Source: Limosilactobacillus gastricus DSM 16045 (GTDB lineage Bacteria > Bacillota > Bacilli > Lactobacillales > Lactobacillaceae). Taken from it: a DNA stretch of 64,000 nucleotides. Below, one piece after another: positions 24,580 to 35,200 of the stretch. How positions within the stretch are numbered: the first letter of the stretch is position 1; each line of letters starts with the position of its first letter. The position numbers and the translations under genes are program-made. The stretch lies in the NCBI RefSeq assembly GCF_001434365.1, contig NZ_AZFN01000008.1, positions 1 through 64,000 of the forward strand, given 5' to 3'. The notes beneath the pieces were generated by a model. The model was not told where the DNA came from, ran no database searches, and saw nothing but the letters and a program-made list of their open reading frames with translations.

Positions 24580-25089
24580 TTAATCATTCGGATGGTAACC
24601 GTAAATGTAAATATCTCGTTTGATATCATCAAAGATACAAACTTTCGGTAAATGACCCCATTCGGTAAATCCAGAACGCTCAAACATTTTTCGACTGGGC
24701 TGGTTTTGTGACAGAACATACGCTGCGATCGCCTTTAACCCTAATTCTTTGGCTTGGTCTTTTAGAAATTGGATTGCTTGTGGTCCAATACCTTTCCCTT
24801 GCCCATTTTGGGATAAGTAGATGGCAATTTCGGCTGATTTTTGATAAGCAGCCCGACCATACATTTGTTCTAAAGCTACCCACCCTACAGTTTCATCATT
24901 AGCTTTAATTAGCCAGATGGGATGAGTGTCATCAAAACTATTAAACCAATCAATCCGATCATCAATCGTAATTGGTTCTAGATCAGCCGTTGATTGATGC
25001 GTTGGAATGGCTTCATTATATATTTCAACATATATTTCAACAATTTTAGGTAAATTCTTATTTGTTGCGTGCTCAAATTTTATGGTCAT
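24580..25089 (-). CDS. GNAT-family N-acetyltransferase (phosphinothricin acetyltransferase-like)
   Basis: This 169-residue GNAT enzyme transfers an acetyl group from acetyl-CoA to an amine. The acetyl-CoA-binding loop reads LSQNGQGKGIGPQAIQFL (about residues 91-108), and the family-typical SQNQPSRKMFERSGFTEWG follows near residues 126-144. The N terminus (IVEIYNEAI in relatives of this branch) carries an extra VEIY caused by an exact 12-bp tandem duplication. The reading frame is intact. GAGGA precedes the ATG. It is a single gene lying between the dif-like site and the adhesin terminator. Its substrate is unknown. Confidence 0.85.
   Translation of the reverse strand: MTIKFEHATNKNLPKIVEIYVEIYNEAIPTHQSTADLEPITIDDRIDWFNSFDDTHPIWLIKANDETVGWVALEQMYGRAAYQKSAEIAIYLSQNGQGKGIGPQAIQFLKDQAKELGLKAIAAYVLSQNQPSRKMFERSGFTEWGHLPKVCIFDDIKRDIYIYGYHPND
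25018..25041. repeat. In-frame 12-bp tandem duplication in the GNAT gene
   Basis: The unit atatatttcaac occurs twice exactly (25018-25029 and 25030-25041), duplicating Val-Glu-Ile-Tyr in the N-terminal helix of the acetyltransferase. Confidence 0.85.
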
Positions 25090-25124
25090 CGTTATAAATC
25101 CTCATTTTTAAAAAGTATTATACC

Positions 25125-25162
25125 AAAAAAACGTTCAATCTCCGGGAGATTTGAACGTTTTC
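25125..25162. terminator. Terminator after the first adhesin gene
   Basis: Arms AAAACGTTCAATCTCC and the near-complementary GGGAGATTTGAACGTTTT pair with one bulge. On the minus strand a run of seven T follows, ending the adhesin transcript. Confidence 0.85.
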
Positions 25163-25186
25163 TATGGATTCAATTATTTGAATAGT

Positions 25187-25382
25187 TTATTGACGTTTCT
25201 TCTTACTAGCAAACCCATATCCTAATAATCCCAACATTGTAATTCCGGCTAAACCTAATAGTGATTGAGCATGTTCATCATTACCTGTTTGAGGTAATTG
25301 AGCACTTTCTTGACCATTTGATTCGGCAGTAGAATTCGTAGTGGTAGTAAGAAGTTGGTCTTGGTCAGTATAAGAAGTAGTA
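25187..25382 (-). pseudogene. Out-of-frame C-terminal LPXTG sorting region of the first adhesin
   Basis: This short stretch encodes TESNG-like linker sequence, the sortase motif LPQTG, a hydrophobic span (LLGLAGITMLGLLGYGFA) and the basic tail SKKKRQ. It is the cell-wall sorting signal that belongs to the adhesin upstream but is shifted by one frame relative to it. Removing one copy of the 16-bp repeat at 25367-25398 joins the two exactly: TTSYT would run straight into DQDQLLTTTT and on to LPQTG. In the sequenced state this part is not translated with the adhesin. Confidence 0.88.
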
Positions 25383-28300
25383 AGTATAAGAAGTAGTAAT
25401 GGTATGCGTCGTGTAATCAGTGTAGTCAGTAACCGTCTTGGATGATGAATTATCTGGATTATCCTGACTATCATTGGATGGACTTGGCATTACGATTGGA
25501 GTGTAAACGACCTTCGTGTCTGCACCTGGATTAGTTGGATCAACACTGGTAGTTGTCGTCGTCCAACCTGGAATGGTTGGCACGTCGGTAGTAGTAGCCT
25601 TAGTTGGATCCGACGGATCGTTGTTGTAGGTTACCGGCGTCGCAATTTCATTCCCATTCTCATCTACTGGCACAATAGAACCAAGTTGATGGTAAGTAAC
25701 CGTGGTAGTGACGTCGTCACTGTTAGGCGTTACAGTTGCCCCATCAACACTGGCTTGATCAGCGTAGTAACCAGTGACCACTGGCGTTGCCACACTATCA
25801 AAGTTATGACTATCTTCGTTCCAAGCTGTGCTACTTGAACCAGTAACATCATTGGTCGTTGTGGTTCCAGCAAAAGTATATGATTGAGTGTTAGTTGCAG
25901 GGGTTGCTGATCCTGCTCCCTTATATTCAACGTTTTGCGAAACAGCCTTCGATACTGGACTAGTTGTGGTATTGGCTACATAAACATAGGTAACATTTAC
26001 ATTCGTAGCGTTTGTCGTCCCGGTAGCATTACTTGGTGTTTCCAATAGATGATAGTTTGCAGGAATTTCGATAGCTGCTAGGCCACTTGTCGTATAAGCA
26101 CTATTAGATTGAACAGTTTCGGTTGTTGGGTCTTTAATTGCAGTTTGGGTTCCGTCATCAGCCTGAGTTACCCAGTTAGTAATTACATCAACATACCGTT
26201 GAATATTAACCTTTAAACTTGTATTCAAGCTATAAGTAACGCCACTGTGGTCACCAACGAAGTATTCTGGAAGGCTAACAGTTGTATTAGTTACACCATC
26301 TTGCATAGCAGTCACTTCAAAATGCAGATACGTTGCGGCAACCGCCGATGGTTCCATCGTTCCTGATTTAAGCATAACGGCTTTTACTTGTGACCAGTCG
26401 GTGATTTGATCCGCACTAACAAAAGTAGATGTATCAGCTGGATCAGTTACATATGACGTTGAGTAAAGGACTTGGACGTCCGATACATTCCCACTGGTGG
26501 TTGTGTCAGTAGCTGGACCAGTCAGTTGTAAGGTCGCACTATCACCGTTTTCGACACTTGGTAAATTAATAACATTATTGGAGTAAGCAGAAGTACTCTT
26601 ATCAGTCAGAATATTGGTTAATCGGATCGTCCCCGTTGTATTGGTAACATCTTGATTATCACTGTAGTTTAAACTAACAGCTTGTTTTGAACTTGTAGTG
26701 TACTTGTTATCAGTACTGGACTTGATCCCATTTAATTGACTATAAGTTGATGGGTAAGTAAAGCTATAGGAAGCTTCCGTATAATTTGAATACCATCCGG
26801 TTGATGATAAGACAACATTATAAGTTGATCCATCTTTCAAGGTTAAGGTTTCTTCATCCCAGCTATTGTTAGAGAACTGATTCTGATCATTAATGGCCAT
26901 GATCAAACTCATTGCTGTTCCATTACTAGTATCACCATTTCGGTATGAATATGTGGCTGGCAGTTGATCTTCATTAGCCACAATTGTGATTGGACTATCA
27001 GCAGTGGCCCCCTTTAGATAAATTGGGCTTGCATATGAAGGAGTGGTGGCCAGCGTAACTTTAAACATCCGTTCCCCATTGACACCAACGTAGCCTAGAT
27101 CTTCGATAGTCCCGTCAGTATATTCTTCATTGTTTTGATAAAGGTATAATTGACTTGTGTCAGTCACATCAAACCCTTCAGGAATTGTTACCAAGTAAGA
27201 AGAACTATCATCGGATGTGTTGTCACTGCGGAAATTGTAAACAATGGTAGCAGTATTCCCACCATCCGTACTAGTTGGTTGATAGGACCCACTTGGTTGG
27301 CTCTCAACTTGACCAGTAAAGGCAACTGCCTTGTTAGCTGGATCCGCAATCGTTAAATTCATCTGACCAGAGACACCAGTGGTATCTTGATCTGATGTAA
27401 CCTGATAAGCATAAGTAGCAGTATCCCCCGCTTGTTTGCTAGTAGCTGACGATAAAATTGAATTATTGGCAAAGGAGACCCTTAATGAAGTCCCTGCTTC
27501 AAGATTCTTGTAGCTAATATCAATTGAAGCAATGTTGGAACCATCTTTGGCCACGCCAGCCGCAACGGCATCATCGTTAATGCCCCAAACCCAAGAGTTC
27601 ACGTTGGATGAAACATAAACCGGACTACTGGAGTAAGTTTTACCATCAGTTGTCGTAATGGTGATGATACCCGGTTGATTTTCGCTTGTGCTGGTGAAGG
27701 CAAGCGAATAGGAACCATTACCACCGTTGAGCACCGTACCTGGTTCTAAATCAAGATGAACATTAACGTTGGTTTGCGCAACATTACCATTATTATTGAT
27801 AACTAAAGTTCGACCATCTTGATAGTCATATTGGTTATCATCAGCCTGGTGACTACCATCTGCCGTTCCATTATCGGTAAAAATTTCCCCATCTTTTGGC
27901 TTAAATTCTGCTTGAATGGATGCATTTTCAGTATTAGTTACGGCAATCCCCAGGTTATTTGTACTATTGGTTGTTAAAGTCCCATTATTAGCCTGTTCAC
28001 CACTGGTGTTAGTTGAATAGTAAGTGGTACTTGTGGTGAAAGTATTTTCATCCGCTGATAATTCTTTGGTGTAGGTTCCCCAGAGAATGATTTCACCACT
28101 ATTCAAACTACTTTTAGCGGTATTGAAAGTAATGGTAACTGGCGTCCCAGCGCCACCATCTTGACTTACCGTCACCCCACCATTCGATAAGTCGTTAAAA
28201 GTATCTAAGGTATCCCCAACCTGTGTGGTATTACTAGTCAGTCCATAAGCATAATTACCAGAAGTATCAAGGAGCCAGCCATCAGGGACATTTACAACTG

Positions 28301-29108
28301 TGGTTCCTGCAAAATTGTCTCCATCATTAGTCCCATTGTTAGCTAAGTTCAACCCAATGGCATATTTTTGCCCCGTTACCAGATTCGTCGTTTGGTTTTG
28401 ATCTAAGCTAAGATTGGATGAAGTAATGGTGGCCGGATCATCAATAGTGTAAGTAACATACCCAACATCTTGACCATTCTTCCGTACTACAACTTGGAAT
28501 TGTGATCCGGGAGTTAAAAATGACCAATCCGAAACCGTCGGCGTTAATTTCACGTTAAATTCAACTGATCGACTCCCCGTCATCGTATAGGTAAAGGTCG
28601 TATTAGCAAATGACTTACTCGTAATATAACCAGGGTTACTTACTGATTCGCTAGCGGTCGTTACCGTATAGTATTCACCCGTAGTATCTTGATCCGTTGA
28701 AGCGGAGAAAATATAAGGAACCGTCACTGTTACCGTGTCCCCTTCACTCACGGAAACTGATACCGTTACGTTGCGTGTACTATTATCACCATGCGTTAAA
28801 GTAACATTGGAACTGTTAGTATTATCATCTGTCACCGAGGTTCCATCGGCACTAGTTGCCGTTACTGTATTCGTACTTGCAGTGCTAGTGGCGCTGCTAG
28901 CAACATTGTCATTAGCAGATGTGCTCGTTGTATCGGAAGCCGAACTAGCAGAATTAACGGCACTAGTTGTGTCACTAACCTCGTCAGCCGAAGCCACGGG
29001 TGATTGGACAAAGTTAGCCACCCCAAAGGACAGCGCAGCGGTGACAATTCCACCGATCATCCACTGCTTTCCCTTCTTATACATCTTGAAATGCAATTTA
29101 TTATCCAT
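25365..29108 (-). CDS. KxYKxGKxW-signal mucus-binding surface protein, truncated before its LPXTG anchor
   Basis: This is a 1247-residue surface adhesin. The signal peptide is of the KxYKxGKxW type (MYKKGKQW, then a hydrophobic core and SPVASADE), followed by a Ser/Thr/Ala-rich spacer. A long beta-rich region of isopeptide-type or Ig-like modules fills the middle. Towards the C terminus come a Mub B2-like domain (VSQNVEYKGAGSATPATNTQ, ending TVTYHQ) and a MucBP-like repeat (GSIVPVDENGNEIATPV). The ATG at 29108 has GAGGAGG seven bases upstream; an earlier ATG at 29126 lies before that site. The frame ends in FLY at 25365 because of a 16-bp duplication, so the anchor is missing and the protein should be secreted unless the repeat contracts. 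Restored length is about 1301 residues. Confidence 0.85.
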   Translation of the reverse strand: MDNKLHFKMYKKGKQWMIGGIVTAALSFGVANFVQSPVASADEVSDTTSAVNSASSASDTTSTSANDNVASSATSTASTNTVTATSADGTSVTDDNTNSSNVTLTHGDNSTRNVTVSVSVSEGDTVTVTVPYIFSASTDQDTTGEYYTVTTASESVSNPGYITSKSFANTTFTYTMTGSRSVEFNVKLTPTVSDWSFLTPGSQFQVVVRKNGQDVGYVTYTIDDPATITSSNLSLDQNQTTNLVTGQKYAIGLNLANNGTNDGDNFAGTTVVNVPDGWLLDTSGNYAYGLTSNTTQVGDTLDTFNDLSNGGVTVSQDGGAGTPVTITFNTAKSSLNSGEIILWGTYTKELSADENTFTTSTTYYSTNTSGEQANNGTLTTNSTNNLGIAVTNTENASIQAEFKPKDGEIFTDNGTADGSHQADDNQYDYQDGRTLVINNNGNVAQTNVNVHLDLEPGTVLNGGNGSYSLAFTSTSENQPGIITITTTDGKTYSSSPVYVSSNVNSWVWGINDDAVAAGVAKDGSNIASIDISYKNLEAGTSLRVSFANNSILSSATSKQAGDTATYAYQVTSDQDTTGVSGQMNLTIADPANKAVAFTGQVESQPSGSYQPTSTDGGNTATIVYNFRSDNTSDDSSSYLVTIPEGFDVTDTSQLYLYQNNEEYTDGTIEDLGYVGVNGERMFKVTLATTPSYASPIYLKGATADSPITIVANEDQLPATYSYRNGDTSNGTAMSLIMAINDQNQFSNNSWDEETLTLKDGSTYNVVLSSTGWYSNYTEASYSFTYPSTYSQLNGIKSSTDNKYTTSSKQAVSLNYSDNQDVTNTTGTIRLTNILTDKSTSAYSNNVINLPSVENGDSATLQLTGPATDTTTSGNVSDVQVLYSTSYVTDPADTSTFVSADQITDWSQVKAVMLKSGTMEPSAVAATYLHFEVTAMQDGVTNTTVSLPEYFVGDHSGVTYSLNTSLKVNIQRYVDVITNWVTQADDGTQTAIKDPTTETVQSNSAYTTSGLAAIEIPANYHLLETPSNATGTTNATNVNVTYVYVANTTTSPVSKAVSQNVEYKGAGSATPATNTQSYTFAGTTTTNDVTGSSSTAWNEDSHNFDSVATPVVTGYYADQASVDGATVTPNSDDVTTTVTYHQLGSIVPVDENGNEIATPVTYNNDPSDPTKATTTDVPTIPGWTTTTTSVDPTNPGADTKVVYTPIVMPSPSNDSQDNPDNSSSKTVTDYTDYTTHTITTSYTYYFLY
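25367..25398. repeat. Exact 16-bp tandem duplication causing the adhesin frameshift
   Basis: The unit agtataagaagtagta is present at 25367-25382 and again at 25383-25398. Sixteen is not a multiple of three, so the second copy shifts the adhesin out of its LPXTG frame. Confidence 0.95.
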
Positions 29109-29134
29109 ATATTCCTCCTCATTCATTTATCGTT

Positions 29135-29155
29135 AGATATATTTTAAATATATGT
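29135..29155. promoter_or_regulatory. Palindromic operator-like element of the first adhesin
   Basis: ATATATTT-T-AAATATAT is a perfect palindrome flanked by AG and GT. It lies just downstream of an extended -10 box (TGTTATAAT on the minus strand, complement of 29166-29174). A near-identical element is found at 39159-39177 in front of the second adhesin. Confidence 0.55.
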
Positions 29156-29249
29156 TGACGATATTATAACAGATATATGAATGTATTTAACTATTTCTTA
29201 ATGTATTTATTCAAATAAAAATATTTTTATTTTTTACTATAACAATATT

Positions 29250-29280
29250 AAAAGGCCCTCAAAAATGAGGGCCTTCTTTT
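29250..29280. terminator. Terminator of the giant Mub protein gene
   Basis: Arms AAGGCCCTCA (29252-29261) and TGAGGGCCTT (29266-29275) form a 10-bp GC-rich stem with T runs on both strands, just after the gene's stop codon. Confidence 0.9.
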
Positions 29281-29283
29281 CAA

Positions 29284-32200
29284 CTATGAATGTTCATCCT
29301 TCTTTTTACTAAAGCCAAGCATACTAATTAAGGCTGCCGTGGAGGCTAATCCTAATCCCAATAAAGCTGCATCATAGTTATTACCAGTTTGCGGTAACTT
29401 CATGCGTCTATTGGAAGTCGTCTGTTGGGAATTTGCTTTAGTTGGTGATAATTTAACTAACTTATCATTTGAAAGATTGGCATTAGTTGATGTTTGCGAA
29501 GTTGTAATTGTATTTGATGTTGCTTGCTCAGCTGGAGAATCTGCAAGATAGTAAATATCAATTGCTTCATCTGCCGTTGTTGAATTAACGATTTCGCTCT
29601 CTACTTGTGCAAGGGAAGCCGTGTAACCATCAATAGTATTAACCGCATATACTGGCCAACTACTGGTTGACCATTCACCATAGGATGATTGACCAGTTAC
29701 TAGATCTGTTGTAACGCTTCTGGTTAAGGTAACGGGTTGCTTAATAACCTGATTGGTCCCATCTGGAAGATGCAGAGTAATGGTCCGCGCAACCGTTTTG
29801 CTTTCTTGTCCTTCACTGAATTGATGAACTAAGAAAATTTGGAACGCTTGGTTTGTTGAATCGTTATGGTCATATTTAGTTGATGTAACCTGATCATTAG
29901 TTAAGTCTGGATTAACTAGCGCCAGGTCATATCCAGCTGCCAGATAAGCTCTAATCATCTCATTAATTGAAGTAAAGTCGATTACTTCATCTGACCTACC
30001 AGTTAAGGTAACTGTTTGGATGCTTTGCCCGCTCGTTTGATCAACAAATATAACTTGGGCAACCTGCGGATCAGCTTGATAGCTGACATCAATTACTTGA
30101 TTTGTCGTGTCAGCATTAACCGATGTTTGGTCAACAGTTAACTGACTAGCGGTGTATCCAGCGATAGTTGGCACTTGATATGCCTCCCACTCACCAGTTG
30201 ACCAATCACTAGTAGTTTGCTGGCCGCTAACTTGGTCAGTGGTGACAGTGCGCGTTAACGTAGCCGGTTGAACAACCGTTGTGACCGTCCCATTCGGTAA
30301 GTGCACCTTAATGGTCCGCGTAATGGTTTGCTTTTCGGTCGAAGAATCTGTTTGGTGAGTCAAGTAAACCGTAAAGTTTTGATTTACTTGCGGATCTTGA
30401 TCAAAGTCTGCAGGAATTAATTGGTTAGCTCTTACATCTGGATTTTGCGATCCCAATTCATAGCCTTGCTCCAAATAAGTCGCTAATTGATCATTAACCG
30501 TGGAGAAGTCAATCTTATCGTTGGATTCACCAGTCAGATTAGTAGTTTGTAAAACCTTACCATTAGTTTGGTCCACGAAAGTGACGGTTGCCACTTGGGG
30601 ATCAGACTGATAAGAAATTGTAATGGTTTGATCACTAGTATTTCCGTTGACGTCACTTTCGCTCACATTCGTTTGAGTTGGCGTATAACCATCAACTTCT
30701 GGCACAGTGTAGGCTGGCCAATCAGCATTAGACCAGTCACCATAAGTTTGTTCCCCCGTTTCCTCATCAGTCATTACCATCCGTGAAATTACCGCCGTTT
30801 GGACGACTGATTCAACCTCACCTTTTGGCAACCATAATAAAATCGTCCGCGTAATTTTCCGGGACTCTTGCGTCGTGATTACGGATTTCGGTTGATGAAC
30901 AAGATTAACAGTAAAGAACTGATCGCCAGCTAGATTATAAGTGGCCGGACTTAACTGTTGGTTGGTAATGGATTGGTTATCAGAACTTAACATGTAGCCA
31001 TCTTGCAATAAACTTGCAAGGGTTTGATTAGCTTGGGTGAAATCAATTGCTTCATTAACTCCACCATTAGTTGTTAATGTTGCTAAGACCGTACCATTAG
31101 ATTTATCAACGAATTCAATCGTTGCCGTTCGAGGATCCGCTTGATAGGACACATTAACCGTCTGATCACTTGCATCACCATTAACCGGAACTTGATCAAT
31201 CGTCATTTGGCTTGGCGTATATCCGGTAATGTCCGGAACCTGATAAGCATCCCATTCACCAGTTGACCATTCACCATATGCTTGATCACCCGTGACTTGG
31301 TCCGTGGTTACCGATCGGGACAAGGTCGTAGGTTGCTTAATGACTGTCGTGGTACCATCCGGCAACTGAACATTAATGGTCCGGGTCAACGTTTTGTTTT
31401 CCGTGGTTGTTAGCGTTGCATGTTTCAAGTAAACGTTAAATCCTTGGTTAACCTGGTCATCATGGTCATAATCAGTTGGGGCTAACTCCCCATCAGTTAA
31501 ATCGTGATTATCAGCAGTCAAAACATAGCCATGGTTCAAATAGTCATTTAGTTGATCATTAGCAGCGCTAAAGTCAATCGCGGCGTCTGAAACCCCAGTT
31601 AAGTTAATGGTTTGTAATTCTTGACCGGTAGTTTGATCAATAAAAGTGACTTGAGCAATTTGTGGATCGGCTTGATAAGTCACGGTAATGGTTTGATCAC
31701 TTGAATCACCGTTAACCGTCGCTGAATTAATGGTGAATTGACTTGGGTGATAGCCAGACATGGCGGACACTTGATAAGCCTCCCAGTCACCAGTTGACCA
31801 TGCCCCAAATTCTTGATCACCCGTGACTTGATCAGTGGTTACTGTGCGGCTTAAGGTTACTGGTTGTTCAATGACCTTAGTTGTTCCATCAGGCAGCATT
31901 AGATTAATGGTCCGCGTTACGGTCTTAGTTTCAGTTGTCACCTCGGTTTGATGGACAAGGTAGACGTTGAAAGTTTGATTAACTTGGTCATCGTGATCGT
32001 AGTTAGCTGGATTTAAAAGATCAGTCGTTAAATCATGATTGTCATCTGCTAAGGCATAGCCTTGCTCTAAATAATTAGCTAATTGCTGATTAGCTGCTGA
32101 GAAGTTGATTGACGCATCCGACAAGCCATTGATATCAAAAGTTCGGATAGTTTGGCCGGTAGTTTGATCAATGAAATTGACCTGGACCAATTGAGCATTA

Positions 32201-35200
32201 GGAAGGTAATTAATATTGACCACTTGATCGTTCGTTTCGCAATCAACAGTCGTCGCATCCACCTGACCTTGCGATGGCGTGTATCCAGAGATACTTGGTA
32301 CCGAATACTGTGACCATTCTCCGGTTGTCCAATCACCAATTGAGGCTACTTTAGTTACATTATCAGTAATGATGGTTCGATTAATGGTTACCGATTGGAC
32401 TTCAGTGGACGTTTGTCCATCCGGTTGCGTAATGTTAATGGTCCGCGTAATAGTTCGTGGATCATCAGTGGTAGTTGTTGAGTGAACTAAATGGATAACA
32501 AGTTCCTGATCAACTTGATCATCAGCATCAAAATTACGAGTGATTAAACGACCATTATTCACATCAGGATTGTTGGTTGATAGCATGTAACCTTGTTTCC
32601 AATAACTATCCAATAGATCCTGAGTCTGCTTAAGATCCATGGCACTATTGGAAGGACCAGTGATCGTTTGGCTTGATAAAGTCTCGCCCGTCGTATCGTC
32701 AATAAATTTAATTGTTGCTACTTGTTGGTTAGCTTGATAAGTAACGTCGATGGTCTGATCACTACTGTCACCAGTAACGACTGCCGAATCAATCATGACT
32801 TGACTTGGCCGATAACCATTGACCGTTGGTAGTTGATATTGCTCCCAATCAGCCGTTGACCAAGCACTAAAGCTCTGATCACCCGTCACTTGATCGGTGG
32901 TAATGGTGCGTTTTAAGGTCACCGGTTGCTCAATAACTTCTGTTGTCTGATCTGGTTTGTGAATCCGAATTGTTCGAGTGATTGTCTTGCTTTCCTCGGA
33001 CTGACTCGTTTGATGAACTAAGTAGACCTTAAAGTCCTGATCAACTGTATCATCATGATCATAATTAGTAGGTGTTAAAAGTCCGTTGGTTAATTGCGGA
33101 TTTTGGTTAGCTAATTGATAACCTTGCTTTAAATATTCAGTCAATAAGGTATTTGCATCCGCAAAATCAATCGCCGAATCAGAATTACCGGTAAGGTTTA
33201 GGCTTTGCAAAGTCTTCCCACTGGTTTGATCAATCAATTCAACCGTAGCGACTTGGGTATTAGGTTGATAAGTAATGGTGACCGTTTGATTATTTGTATC
33301 TCCATCGACATTTTCCCTAGCCACTGAAGCTTGACTCGGCGTATAGCCATCAACCACTGGCACTACAAATGCTGGCCACTCATCGGTTGACCAATCACCA
33401 TAGGTTTGATCCCCCGTCACTTGATCCGTTTCGACCTGGCGAGTCAAAGTAATTGGCTGTTCAAGCGTATCACTAGTGCCATCAGGTTTAATAATCGTAA
33501 TGGTCCGGGTGATGATTTTGCTTTCTTGGCTAATTTGACTAGCATGAACTAAATTAATCGTAAATGTTTGCACATCATCAGGATCATTATTGTAATTAGC
33601 TGGAGTAATCGCATTATCCGTAATTACTGAATTATCATTTGCTAATTGGTAACCGTGAGCAAGATAGTAAGCTAATTGATTATTTGAGCTGGTGAAATCA
33701 ATCTTTGCGCCAGTCGTCCCGTTTAATTCCCGTTGTCCTAATTCGACCCCCGTCGTCTCATCAAAGATTTTTACGATGGCCGTTTGCGGGTCAGCGGTAT
33801 AAGAAATATTAACGATCTGATCTTGGGTCGTCCCATCCACGGTTGATGAATCAACTTCACTTTGTGATGGTGTATAGCCTTTGATAGTTGGGGTCAGGTA
33901 AGCCGACCATTGTCCACTGGTCCAGTCACCGATAGTTTGTTGATTAGTAACCAAATCAGTTGTTACCGTGCGCGTCAATTCAACGGGTTGACTAGTGGTA
34001 GTTTGTGATCCATCGGGATTCGTGACATTAATGATTCTTGTGACCGTCCGCATCTCTGTAGATTCGGAGGTACCGTGACATAAGTAAACCGTAAAAGTTT
34101 GTAATTGTTGGTCATCATGATCAAACTGACTTGGACTAAATACCCCTTCAGTGATATCCGATGTCTTTTGCGTCGAAAGTACATATCCGTGAGCCAAATA
34201 GTAGGCTAATTGCGCATTAGCTTCACTAAAGTCAATTTGACTATCGGAAGGACCAAAGATCCCAAAGGTATTTAAGCGCTGGCCCGTCGTGTCATCAATA
34301 ATAATAGCCGCTGCTAATTGTTGGTCTGCTCGATAACCAATATTAACAGTCTGGTCATTAGTAGTTCCATCAACCTTACTATTCATCACTACAACTGTTG
34401 ATGGCGTGTATCCAGCAATTGTTGGCGTAACAAATACCGGCCATTCAGCACTAGTCCAGTCACCGTATGTCTTCTCACCCGTAACTAAATCCGTCGTGAC
34501 TGAACGAGTGATCGTCACCGGTTGTTCTTCAGTAGTGACCGTCCCATCGGGATTATGAACATTAATCGTTCGCGTGACCGTCTTTGATTCCGTTGTTTCA
34601 ACAGTCGCATGCACTAAATAGACATTGATCACTTGGGTTTCATCATCATCCCGATCATAATCGGTCGGTGTTATGGTATCACCGGTGACATTCGAATTAT
34701 TGCTGGCTAATTGATAGCCATGCGCTAGATAGTAGGCTAATTGGGAGTTGGGAGTTGAAAAATCAATGGCTTGATCACTCTTTCCAATTAAGGCATCTTG
34801 ACTTAAGACGGCCCCGGTAGTTTGATCAATCAAATTAACCTGCGCTTGTTGTTGATTAGGGGTATATGTGATTTGGACGGTTTGATCTGATAAGTCACTA
34901 GTAACCGTCATTTCAGCTACCGATGAAATAGTAGGCGTGTAACCAGCAATATTAGGCGTCGTATAATCTTCCCATTCGCCGCTTGTCCAATCCGAGTAGG
35001 TTTTATTACCGGTGACTTGATCAGTTGTCACCGTGCGGCTAAGGGTAACTGGTTGGGTCGTAATCGTAACTGAGCCATCTGGATTAGTCACCTTGATAGT
35101 TCGCGTAATCGTTTTGGTTTCAGTTGAATCAGTGGTCCCATGGACTAATTTAACCGTAAATGTTTGGTCACTATTGTCATCACTATCAAAGGTGGCTCCG

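Noticed and set aside
28735-29136. 133-codon plus-strand frame opposite the adhesin N terminus
   Set aside because: It is the antisense of the Ser/Thr-rich signal region; low-complexity composition keeps the other strand open. No ribosome-binding site or family motif.
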